A stretch of 9,846 nt of DNA, taken from NCBI GenBank assembly GCA_021785115.1, contig JAJYGO010000494.1, positions 1-9,846 on the forward strand. The letters are read 5' to 3'. Positions 1-5,249 of this stretch are shown piece by piece. Made by a program: the position numbers and the translations under genes. Position 1 is the stretch's first letter. Each line of letters begins with the position of its first letter. The stretch comes from Chloroflexota bacterium. Its GTDB lineage: Bacteria > Chloroflexota > Limnocylindria > Limnocylindrales > CSP1-4. The notes beneath the pieces were generated by a model. That model was not told the origin of the DNA. It worked only from the letters and a program-made list of their open reading frames with translations, and did no database searches.

Positions 1-867
1 GTAGTAGGGCTCCTTGAGCACCCCGGGGATGCTCGTGTAGCCGAGGTCGAGTGGCGTGCCCCAGCGCGCCAGGTTGTACACCGCGTAGAACGCCATGGGG
101 ACGGCCAGCCCCACCGCGAAGGCGATGGTGGTGCGGACGGCGCCCGCCCAGGCCCCTCGCGGCAGCCGCGGCGGCCAGCCCAGCCCGAGCAGCAGGGCGA
201 GGTAGAAGGGTGCCCCGAGCCCCACGGGCAGCCGGGCCAGGGTGGCGAACCCGAGCAGCAGCCCGCACAGCCAGGGCCAGCGCCGGTCGAGCGCCAGGAT
301 CAGTGCGCCAACCGCGAACATGACGGCGGTGGCGTGGCTGATGTACCAGGCCGTGCCTGTCACGGTGATGTACCAGAGGTCGGTGCCGAAGCCGAAGGTG
401 GCCGTCAGCAGCGCGCGCACCTGGGTGGAGAGCCCGAAGCGGCCGAGCATCAGCCAGGCGAGGCCGACCCCGACGGCGCCGAAGAGGCAGCTGGCGTCCT
501 GCTGCGGGAACCCGGGTCCGAACACGGCGACGAACGGCATGAGCACCACGGCCGGCATGGGCGGGTACGGGACGTAGTACACGCCGTCGTGAGGGATCAG
601 TTCCGAGAGCCAGCTGGGGTGATCGGTGAGGAACAGGTTGCCGTGCAGGAACGCGTCGGCGAGGCGGGTGAAGTAGTCGAGCGCCGTCGCCTCCCGCGAG
701 GCGGTAAAGAGGTAGATCGCCAGCGTGACGACCGTGACGGTGAGGGTCGACCAGTAGGACGATGCCCAGAGCGCGCGCCACCCGGCCCCGACGGCCGATC
801 GGTCGAGTCGGGCCGCGATCTCGCTCGGTGTGGGCCACGGATGGAGGGGTTCGCCGGTTCCCTGCAT
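1..867 (-). CDS. GT-C/PMT-like multi-pass membrane glycosyltransferase, C-terminus beyond window
   Basis: Reading the minus strand from the ATG at 867-865 gives 289 codons with no stop, running off the left edge. The protein has a polar N-terminus (about residues 1-36), a membrane segment near 38-55, then an extracytoplasmic-style stretch containing DYFTRLADAFLHGNLF (about 64-79) and VYYVPYPPMPAVVLMPF (97-113). Several hydrophobic segments follow (about 128-142, 150-168, 178-193, 199-228, 245-266). The acidic residue D64 after the first helix and the YPP motif before the next one are typical of lipid-linked-sugar GT-C transferases (ArnT/PMT/GT39-like). I infer transfer of a sugar from a polyprenyl carrier on the outer face of the membrane; the substrate is unknown. 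The gene is divergent from another GT-C-like gene at 896. No Shine-Dalgarno is visible, but a TATCGT hexamer ends 8 nt before the ATG, which suits a leaderless message. The coding region is confident, the exact family less so. Confidence 0.8.
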   Translation of the reverse strand, partial: MQGTGEPLHPWPTPSEIAARLDRSAVGAGWRALWASSYWSTLTVTVVTLAIYLFTASREATALDYFTRLADAFLHGNLFLTDHPSWLSELIPHDGVYYVPYPPMPAVVLMPFVAVFGPGFPQQDASCLFGAVGVGLAWLMLGRFGLSTQVRALLTATFGFGTDLWYITVTGTAWYISHATAVMFAVGALILALDRRWPWLCGLLLGFATLARLPVGLGAPFYLALLLGLGWPPRLPRGAWAGAVRTTIAFAVGLAVPMAFYAVYNLARWGTPLDLGYTSIPGVLKEPYY

Positions 868-895
868 GGCGCCAGACGATACACTCCCGCCGACG
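868..895. promoter_or_regulatory. overlapping divergent -10 elements between two membrane-protein genes
   Basis: Only 28 bp separate the two start codons. On the minus strand TATCGT (881-876) lies 8 nt before the ATG at 867. On the plus strand TACACT (880-885) lies 10 nt before the ATG at 896. The two hexamers overlap, so polymerase probably cannot occupy both at once. No -35 box or Shine-Dalgarno stands out on either side. Both transcripts would start at or within a few bases of the start codon. The promoter assignment is inference from spacing and TAnnnT shape. Confidence 0.4.
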
Positions 896-2149
896 ATGGA
901 CGAAGCACCGTCGGGCGGCGGCGGTTCGGCCGGCCTCGACACCTCCTCCGACGCGCATCACCTCGCCTGCCTGGCCGCCCTCGGCCTGTTCCTGCTCCTC
1001 ACGCTGTCGGGACGGGCACAGGACCTGCTCCCGTCCCCGGCACGCATGGCCCTGGTCCTGGCGTGGCCGGTTGCCCTGGCGCTCTACCTGGCCACGCGCA
1101 GCGCGTCGATCGTGGCGGCGTACAGCATCGCCGGGGGGTTCGTGCTCCGCTGGGTCGACTTCTTCCCCGGCGGGGGATCCGACGTGCTCCCCGTGACGCG
1201 CGAGGCGATCGCCACTCTGCTCGCCGGCGGGAACCCGTACGCGCACTACTACGTCGCCGAGCGGCCGCCCGGTCCGAACTTCCCGTATCCGCCGTTCGAG
1301 CTCCTGCTCCACCTGCCCGGCTACGTGGGAGGCGGCCTGGTCGGGGTGCGTTTCACGGAGGTCGTCGCCGCGCTCGTCGTGCTGGGGATCTTCGCCTGGC
1401 TCGCCCGCACGGTCTCGGTGACCGCCGCGCTCCCGGCGATGGCCGTCTACGCAGCACTGCCCAACCTCGTGAACCTCAGCGTCGACGCGAGCAACGACAC
1501 CAGCACCGGCGCGATGCTGCTGGTGGCCGTGCTGGTCGCGGCCTGGGCGCTCCGCCGCCCCGCCAGCGGATGGCCGCTGATCCTCGCGGGCCTTGCCGGT
1601 GCCGCGGCGCTGGCCACCAAGCAGACCGCGGCGCCCGTGGTGCTGATGCTCGCCGTCTTCACGCTGCAGCACCTGGGATGGAAGGCTGCGCTGCGGTACG
1701 TCGGCGCTGCCGCGATCGCCCTCGCCGTGATGGCGGCGCCGTTCCTGCGGAAGGATCCGGGCGCCTTCATTGCGTCGATCACCGACCTCGCCCTGCACCA
1801 GGACGTGTACGGCTGGAACATCTGGGTCTTCGCGCAGTCCGTGCACTGGCCCGTCGCCAGCGTGGGGACGGCGGCGGAGTTCGGGGCCGCGTCCACCGTG
1901 GTGGCGATGCTCGTGGCGGTGGCGCTCCGCTACGAGCATCTCTCCCCGGCGGTGGCGGCCGGCGTGCTCGTGACGCTCGTGCTGCTGCTGACAGCCCGCT
2001 GGACCACGTACGCGTACTTCGCCGACATCGCCCCGCTCGTCCTGGCGCTGCCCGTCCTGGTCCAGCTCGACCGGGCCGCCGGGGTACCCGACGCGATGCT
2101 CCCCGGCGGCAGCTCCCACCTCCTGCACCCGCCCGGCCATGCACCGTGA
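896..2149 (+). CDS. GT87/DUF2029-like multi-pass membrane glycosyltransferase
   Basis: This 417-residue protein is dominated by hydrophobic helices (about 24-38, 50-66, 72-84, 154-170, 174-190, 205-218, 226-239, 246-258, 266-282, 330-344, 352-367, 375-390). The hydrophilic loop at about 85-140 contains GGNPYAHYYV (111-120) and FPYPPFELL (129-137). A Y near NPY followed by a YPP motif is usual in DUF2029/GT87 polyprenyl-phosphate mannosyltransferase-like proteins. ATKQTAAP (240-247) also resembles a conserved patch of that group. I infer an envelope glycan or glycolipid transferase; donor and acceptor are unknown. I chose ATG 896 because a -10-like TACACT lies just upstream. An in-frame ATG at 866 would add 10 residues and overlap the minus-strand start. 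The 3' end overlaps dinB by 11 nt, so the two are probably translated from one message. Confidence 0.78.
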   Translation: MDEAPSGGGGSAGLDTSSDAHHLACLAALGLFLLLTLSGRAQDLLPSPARMALVLAWPVALALYLATRSASIVAAYSIAGGFVLRWVDFFPGGGSDVLPVTREAIATLLAGGNPYAHYYVAERPPGPNFPYPPFELLLHLPGYVGGGLVGVRFTEVVAALVVLGIFAWLARTVSVTAALPAMAVYAALPNLVNLSVDASNDTSTGAMLLVAVLVAAWALRRPASGWPLILAGLAGAAALATKQTAAPVVLMLAVFTLQHLGWKAALRYVGAAAIALAVMAAPFLRKDPGAFIASITDLALHQDVYGWNIWVFAQSVHWPVASVGTAAEFGAASTVVAMLVAVALRYEHLSPAVAAGVLVTLVLLLTARWTTYAYFADIAPLVLALPVLVQLDRAAGVPDAMLPGGSSHLLHPPGHAP

Positions 2150-3440
2150 TCCCACGCTGAGCGATGCGGCCCCGTCCGGCCCGATTCCGCGCGACGGTGC
2201 CCGGCGCGGGCCCGCACGCGCCACGATCCTGCACGTCGACCTGGACGCGTTCTTCGCCGCGGTGGAGCAGCGTGACCGGCCCGAGCTCCGCGGCCTGCCC
2301 GTGGTGGTCGGCGGCGGAGGCGGGGCCGACCGGCGGGGGGTGGTGAGCGCTGCCTCCTACGAGGCCCGGCGGTTCGGCGTGCATTCGGCGATGCCGCTGC
2401 GGACGGCCGCGGCGCTCTGCCCCGATGCCGTCTTCCTCCCGGTGGACGGCGCGCGGTACGCGGCGGTGAGCCGCCAGGTCATGGCGATCCTCGGCCGGTT
2501 CACGCCGCGCGTCGAGCAGATCTCGATCGACGAGGCGTTCCTGGACGTCGCCGGGTCGGAGGCGCTCTTCGGCCCGCCCGAGGCGATCGCGGTCGCCATC
2601 AAGGCCGCCATCCGCGAGGAGATCGGGCTGACCGCGTCGGTCGGCGTGGCCGCCACGAAGCTGGTCGCGAAGGTGGCGTCCGACCTGCGCAAGCCCGACG
2701 GCCTGGTGGTGGTGCCGGCCGGCGACGAGGCCGCCTTCCTCGCCCCGCTCCCCATCGGGCGGCTCTGGGGCGTGGGGGAGAAGACACGGGTCGCCCTGGA
2801 GGACTTCGGCGTGCGCACCATCGGCGATCTCGCGGCGATCCCGCCCGATGCGCTGCGCCGCCGGTTCGGAGAGCACGGTGCGCAGCTGGCGGACCGGGCG
2901 CGGGGGATCGATCCCTCGCCGGTCGCCGAGCCGCAGGACGCACGGTCGGTCAGCCATGAGCACACCTTCGACGTCGACACGGGCGACCGCGAGGAGATCG
3001 AGCGGACACTGCTGGCGCTCTCCGAGGGCGTCGCGACGCGCCTGCGCGCGGCCGGGCTCCGGGCGGGCACGGTGGCGGTGAAGGTGCGCGACAGCGCCTT
3101 CGTCACGCACACGCGCCAGCGCGCGCTGGCCGAGCCCACCGACCTGGCCGATCCGATCTGGCAGGCCTCGCGGGAGCTGGCCCGGCCCCTGCTGCGCGGG
3201 ATCCGGGTGCGGCTGCTGGGGGTGGCGGCCCGCAACTTCGCCGAGCCCGCCCAGCTGCCGCTCTTCGCGGCCGACGAGGACGAGCGGCAGCGCCGGGCGG
3301 TGGAGGCCGTCGACGCGATCCGCCGGCGCTTCGGCCCCAAGGCGATGACCCGGGCCCGGCTCATGGAGGGAGGGGTCCCGGAACCGTTCGAGCGCGATCC
3401 GGATCGGAAGCCGGGGGCGAGGGGGATCCGCGAGGAGTGA
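2139..3440 (+). CDS. dinB: DNA polymerase IV (Y-family translesion polymerase)
   Basis: DNA polymerase IV copies past damaged bases with low fidelity. The 433-residue protein has every expected Y-family landmark: HVDLDAFFA (32-40) with metal ligand D34 and steric-gate F39, YEARRFGV (74-81), SIDEAFLDV (129-137) with catalytic D131/E132, and the palm motif TASVGVAATKLVAKVASDLR (165-184). The thumb helix-hairpin-helix is GRLWGVGEKT (207-216), and a little-finger domain spans about 265-365. QLPLF at 372-376 matches the beta-clamp-binding consensus QLxLF, so the protein should be tethered by DnaN. The N-terminus is about 26 residues longer than E. coli DinB, and no later in-frame start was found. 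The ATG lies inside the end of the upstream membrane-protein gene (11-nt overlap), which suggests translational coupling. No Shine-Dalgarno and no LexA-type box lies nearby, so SOS control of this copy is not supported. Confidence 0.96.
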   Translation: MHRDPTLSDAAPSGPIPRDGARRGPARATILHVDLDAFFAAVEQRDRPELRGLPVVVGGGGGADRRGVVSAASYEARRFGVHSAMPLRTAAALCPDAVFLPVDGARYAAVSRQVMAILGRFTPRVEQISIDEAFLDVAGSEALFGPPEAIAVAIKAAIREEIGLTASVGVAATKLVAKVASDLRKPDGLVVVPAGDEAAFLAPLPIGRLWGVGEKTRVALEDFGVRTIGDLAAIPPDALRRRFGEHGAQLADRARGIDPSPVAEPQDARSVSHEHTFDVDTGDREEIERTLLALSEGVATRLRAAGLRAGTVAVKVRDSAFVTHTRQRALAEPTDLADPIWQASRELARPLLRGIRVRLLGVAARNFAEPAQLPLFAADEDERQRRAVEAVDAIRRRFGPKAMTRARLMEGGVPEPFERDPDRKPGARGIREE

Positions 3441-3496
3441 CGCGCGGCGGGCTCGCGGACCCACGGCCACGATCGGGCGCCGAACGGCGGTCTCGC

Positions 3497-3508
3497 GGCG
3501 CGCGCGCC
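3497..3508. terminator. GC palindrome between convergent dinB and marR genes
   Basis: The 71-bp gap between the facing stop codons of dinB (3440) and the marR-like gene (3512) contains the perfect 12-bp palindrome GGCGCGCGCGCC. It could mark a bidirectional stop for both transcripts. There is no T-tract on either side, and such palindromes are frequent by chance in DNA this GC-rich, so the assignment is weak. Confidence 0.22.
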
Positions 3509-3511
3509 CCT

Positions 3512-3976
3512 TCAGCCCTGCTCGGCCACCGAGCCCTGGATCCGGTGCAGGATCTCGATGTATGCGCGGAGCTCGTCGTCGGTCAGGACGCCCATCCAGT
3601 CCTTCTCGTGGCGGTGGATCAGCGGACGCAGCGTGCCGAGGACGGCGAGCCCGGAGTCGGTGATCTCGATCGTCAGGCTTCGCCGATCGTCCGGGTTCGG
3701 TGTCCGCTCGACGAAGCCCCGCCGCTCCAGCGAGTCGACCACGCCGGTCACCGTGGCCCGTGTCACCTGCAGGTGGCTGCCCAGCTCCGAGGGTGACATC
3801 CGGCCCCGATCGCGGAGGATCCCGAGGACGAGTCCGCCCGCCGCGCTCACCCCCAGCGGGCGGAGCAGGCGGCCGATCCGGTCGAACAGCAGGTCGGCCG
3901 TCCGGATCGTGTTCATCACGGCCTCGGTCGCCAGGACGCTCCCATCAGGCGTCTGCTCGTAGAAGTCGTCGGGCAT
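3512..3976 (-). CDS. MarR-family winged-helix transcriptional regulator
   Basis: The 154-residue protein has the usual MarR size and layout. An N-terminal dimerisation helix (about 14-38) is followed by a winged helix at about 45-110: MSPSELGSHLQVTRATVTGV (60-79) forms the helix-turn-helix. ERRGFVERTPNPDDRRS (84-100) forms the wing with the typical D-x-R-R tip, and LTIEITDSG (101-109) follows. C-terminal dimerisation helices run from about 110 to 150. Such proteins are dimeric repressors that leave DNA on binding a small aromatic ligand or on oxidation. The gene is divergent from the ABM-like gene at 4092, which it probably represses along with itself. The start is uncertain: ATG 3976 has no Shine-Dalgarno, while an in-frame GTG at 3991 (adding VARIE) lies 8 nt after a TATCAT hexamer and would be leaderless. 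A still longer reading to 4093 would run through the promoter region and is unlikely. Confidence 0.9.
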   Translation of the reverse strand: MPDDFYEQTPDGSVLATEAVMNTIRTADLLFDRIGRLLRPLGVSAAGGLVLGILRDRGRMSPSELGSHLQVTRATVTGVVDSLERRGFVERTPNPDDRRSLTIEITDSGLAVLGTLRPLIHRHEKDWMGVLTDDELRAYIEILHRIQGSVAEQG

Positions 3977-3991
3977 CTCGATGCGAGCCAC

Positions 3992-4005
3992 GGTGCCCAA
4001 TGATA
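3992..4005. repeat. operator-like direct repeat, copy 1 (GGTGCCCAATGATA)
   Basis: GGTGCCCAATGATA matches GGTGCCGAACGATA at 4022-4035 in 12 of 14 positions; the starts are 30 bp apart, about three helical turns. This copy overlaps the putative marR -10 (TATCAT on the minus strand, 4005-4000) and begins next to the possible GTG start. A CAAT...ATTG inverted pair with a 9-bp spacer (3998-4014) also starts here. Binding by the adjacent MarR protein, giving autoregulation, is inference. Confidence 0.45.
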
Positions 4006-4011
4006 CGGCTA

Positions 4012-4039
4012 TTGACAGTAAGGTGCCGAACGATATAGT
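4012..4039 (+). promoter_or_regulatory. sigma70-type promoter for the ABM-like gene
   Basis: TTGACA (4012-4017) is a perfect -35 box, followed after 16 bp by TATAGT (4034-4039), a 5/6 match to TATAAT. Transcription would start near 4046, leaving a leader of about 46 nt that contains the Shine-Dalgarno of the 4092 gene. The -10 lies inside the palindromic operator candidate, as expected for a repressed promoter. Confidence 0.72.
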
Positions 4040-4050
4040 TAGCCGCCTAA
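4022..4050. promoter_or_regulatory. operator-like region: direct-repeat copy 2 plus two palindromes
   Basis: Three elements overlap the -10 and the expected start site of the 4092 promoter. The first is the second GGTGCC-N-AA-N-GATA repeat (4022-4035). The second is AACGATATAGTT (4029-4040), symmetric at 10 of 12 positions. The third is TTAG-CCGC-CTAA (4039-4050), with perfect 4-bp arms. MarR dimers commonly bind AT-rich palindromes of this size over the promoter core. I infer that the divergent MarR protein binds here; which symmetric element is the true site cannot be told by reading. Confidence 0.5.
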
Positions 4051-4075
4051 TCGGTTGCGGATGGCGCGACCGGCG

Positions 4076-4082
4076 AAAGGAG
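4076..4082 (+). promoter_or_regulatory. Shine-Dalgarno AAAGGAG
   Basis: A strong AAAGGAG with a 9-nt spacer to the ATG at 4092 fixes the start of the ABM-like gene. It is one of only two clear ribosome-binding sites in the window. Confidence 0.8.
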
Positions 4083-4091
4083 CGTCCCGAC

Positions 4092-4376
4092 ATGGCGAAG
4101 GTGATCGTGCAGCATCACGCGGCTGACTACGACCGCTGGCACGCGGTCTTCACGGAGCACGAGGCGGTGCGCCGCCAGCACGGCGGGACCGGCCACGCGC
4201 TCTTCCGAGACGTCCAGGACCCGAACCTCACGATCTTCGTCGGCGATTTCGAAACGGCCGACGGCGCGCGCGCGTTCCTGCACGATCCCTCGCTGCAGGC
4301 CGCGATGGCCCATGCCGGCGTGGACGCCGCGCCGCAGGTCTGGATTGTCGAGGAAGCCGAGACGCGGAGCTACTAG
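4092..4376 (+). CDS. small antibiotic-biosynthesis-monooxygenase (ABM)-like / dimeric alpha-beta barrel protein
   Basis: The 94-residue protein has the length and pattern of one ferredoxin-like ABM/DABB domain. A first strand MAKVIVQHHAADYDRW (1-16) leads to a helix with FTEHEAVRRQHG (20-31). A strand GHALFRDVQDPN (34-45), a strand LTIFVGDFET (46-55), a helix with ARAFLHDPSLQAAMAHAGV (59-77) and a last strand APQVWIVEEAE (80-90) complete the fold. The DYDRW, RDxxDPN and AMxxAGV patches are shared by small proteins usually labelled ABM or cyclase-like. They dimerise and act on small oxidisable molecules or lack known activity, so the reaction here cannot be named. The gene has a TTGACA/TATAGT promoter and an AAAGGAG ribosome site. 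It is divergent from a MarR gene, suggesting induction by a small toxic or aromatic compound. It looks monocistronic. Confidence 0.75.
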   Translation: MAKVIVQHHAADYDRWHAVFTEHEAVRRQHGGTGHALFRDVQDPNLTIFVGDFETADGARAFLHDPSLQAAMAHAGVDAAPQVWIVEEAETRSY

Positions 4377-4608
4377 CACGGCGCCCGGCTCGCGCCGGCA
4401 GGGACTCCTGCGGGTCCGGGCGCGCGTGACCGCCGCCGATACGCCACGCAGGCGACCTGGCCGCCGCTCACGGTCGGTGCCGGCCAGGGGACTCCGGCAT
4501 CGGCCGTTCGTGGCCCCGTGGCGTTGCGAGTCTGCGCGGGCCCCTCCCATAGACAGGCAGCGCGGCCGGGTTCGTGCGCCGGCGGTTCCTCGTCATCGGA
4601 CGGGCCTC
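4377..4608. other. gene-free stretch upstream of the SOS promoter
   Basis: About 230 bp without a plausible gene on either strand; the open frames here have no start context and are Arg/Pro-rich, as expected of GC-rich noncoding DNA. A small GCAGG-GACT-CCTGC hairpin (4398-4411) lies about 20 nt after the ABM gene and may help end that transcript, but it has only five stem pairs and no T-tract. I see nothing else of note. Confidence 0.5.
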
Positions 4609-4637
4609 TTGACATCGAACATCTGTTCTGGTTCAAT
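4609..4637 (+). promoter_or_regulatory. promoter of the SOS-type small gene
   Basis: TTGACA (4609-4614) is followed after exactly 17 bp by TTCAAT (4632-4637). The -35 is perfect and the -10 is a 4/6 match. A LexA box fills the spacer, so repressor binding would block polymerase directly. The leader to the ATG at 4724 would be about 80 nt and contains a second LexA box. Confidence 0.7.
4616..4629. promoter_or_regulatory. LexA/SOS box 1 (CGAACATCTGTTCT)
   Basis: The core GAACATCTGTTC (4617-4628) fits exactly the GAAC-N4-GTTC LexA (Cheo) box known from Bacillus, Actinomycetota and several other phyla, including the preferred 5' C. It sits between the -35 and -10 of the promoter for the 4724 gene. 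Confidence 0.82.
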
Positions 4638-4651
4638 CGGCGACACGCAAC

Positions 4652-4665
4652 AGAACAGATGTTCT
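4652..4665. promoter_or_regulatory. LexA/SOS box 2 (AGAACAGATGTTCT)
   Basis: The core GAACAGATGTTC (4653-4664) is a second exact GAAC-N4-GTTC box, 36 bp after the first, around or just past the expected transcription start. Its 12-bp core is the exact reverse complement of box 1. Two boxes predict tight repression by LexA until DNA damage. Confidence 0.8.
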
Positions 4666-4708
4666 CACTCCGCCGAGGTGCCCCGGGACCGGTGAGACGA
4701 CATGACCC

Positions 4709-4716
4709 GGAAGGAG
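4709..4716 (+). promoter_or_regulatory. Shine-Dalgarno GGAAGGAG
   Basis: GGAAGGAG lies 7 nt before ATG 4724 and favours that start over the in-frame ATG at 4730. Confidence 0.8.
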
Positions 4717-4723
4717 CCGACCG

Positions 4724-5029
4724 ATGGCCATGATCCCCGTCACGCCGCTCGAGGTTGACGTCCGCTGCGACTGGTTCGACGGACGGCCCCGTGCAGTTCG
4801 GATCGCCCGCGAGGCGTTCCCAGTGCTCGCAGTCACCCGGGTCCGCGACGAGTCCGCCGCGTATCCGGTCGCGGCCGGTCCTCGCACCTGCTTCGAGGTC
4901 GTCACGGCACGCGCACGCCTCGCCCTCGTGTACCGGCATCGCGACCGCCGCTGGCTCGTGGAGGCACTGGAGCCTGCGACGTCCGCGCAGGCACCCGGCC
5001 GCCAGACGCTGCTGGCGCCGGCGGCCTGA
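4724..5029 (+). CDS. LexA-controlled small protein, DUF6504-like
   Basis: The protein has 101 residues and no signal peptide or membrane segment. It opens with PVTPLEVDVRCDWFDGRPRA (5-24), continues with a basic/hydrophobic stretch, and ends its core with TCFEVVTARARLALVYRHRD (55-74) and WLVEALE (77-83). A pattern of two-residue-spaced strands around GRPRAV, FEVVT, LALVYR and WLVEAL recalls the DUF6504 family. From memory, that family occurs near SOS mutagenesis genes (imuB/dnaE2-type) in high-GC bacteria. I could not test this match, and the Trp-rich centre I associate with that family is absent here. The firm evidence is regulatory: two perfect LexA boxes, a TTGACA promoter and a strong ribosome site. 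A role in the DNA-damage response is therefore likely; a biochemical function is not known. It appears to be transcribed alone. Confidence 0.72.
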   Translation: MAMIPVTPLEVDVRCDWFDGRPRAVRIAREAFPVLAVTRVRDESAAYPVAAGPRTCFEVVTARARLALVYRHRDRRWLVEALEPATSAQAPGRQTLLAPAA

Positions 5030-5099
5030 GTCACAGGCAACCGTCGTTCACGGCCGTCTCGCAGGAGCGCGGCGCGCAGGGAGCTGAGGCTCTCGGCCG

Positions 5100-5118
5100 C
5101 GTGCCGTCTGCCGGCACG
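5100..5118. terminator. hairpin after the SOS gene, possible terminator
   Basis: CGTGCCG (5100-5106) and CGGCACG (5112-5118) form a 7-bp perfect stem around a TCTGC loop, 70 nt after the stop at 5029. No T-run follows, so intrinsic termination is uncertain. The decamer TGCCGGCACG in the right half recurs at 5180-5189. Confidence 0.35.
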
Positions 5119-5178
5119 TCGGTCGGGCGGCCCCATCGACCAGTAGCCCGGCGGACCGCGGCCCTTCAACCCCGTCGT

Positions 5179-5202
5179 GTGCCGGCACGCGTCGCGCGAC
5201 GC
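5179..5202. repeat. two abutting perfect palindromes before fchA
   Basis: GTGCCGGCAC (5179-5188) is directly followed by GCGTCGCGCGACGC (5189-5202); both are perfect palindromes, 10 and 14 bp long. They lie about 35-60 bp upstream of the proposed -10 of the 5250 gene. They could be a regulator site for the folate genes or simply GC-rich symmetry. Confidence 0.3.
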
Positions 5203-5233
5203 GCCGGATGGTGGCGCGGGCCGTCGCCGCGGA

Positions 5234-5242
5234 TGCGACAAT
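5234..5242 (+). promoter_or_regulatory. extended -10 of the fchA-like gene
   Basis: TGCGACAAT is an extended -10 (TG-n-GACAAT) ending 7 nt before the ATG at 5250. That spacing puts the transcription start on the start codon, so a leaderless mRNA is likely. There is no Shine-Dalgarno before 5250, which agrees. No clear -35 is seen. Confidence 0.45.
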
Positions 5243-5249
5243 CGTGCGG

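Noticed and set aside
334..2160. A very long Arg/Pro-rich open frame across 334-2160 on the plus strand
   Set aside because: It overlaps the minus-strand membrane gene and the GT87-like gene in another frame, has no domain-like pattern, and is the usual shadow frame of GC-rich coding DNA.
1779..3470. A 563-residue open frame on the minus strand opposite dinB
   Set aside because: dinB on the plus strand has all Y-family motifs; the antisense frame is Arg/Asp/His-rich, without helices or motifs, as expected from codon-position bias.
3977..4093. Upstream extension of the MarR gene to an ATG at 4093
   Set aside because: It would place coding sequence across the TTGACA/TATAGT promoter and the operator repeats; the extra residues do not look like a MarR N-terminus.
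4377..4608. A hidden small gene or structured RNA between the ABM gene and the SOS promoter
   Set aside because: No start with a ribosome site or -10 spacing, no recognisable protein pattern, and only a short hairpin; a conservation search would be needed to say more.
4702..4758. An 18-codon frame starting at ATG 4702 and overlapping the SOS gene's start
   Set aside because: It has no ribosome site of its own, and the GGAAGGAG inside it serves ATG 4724 directly.
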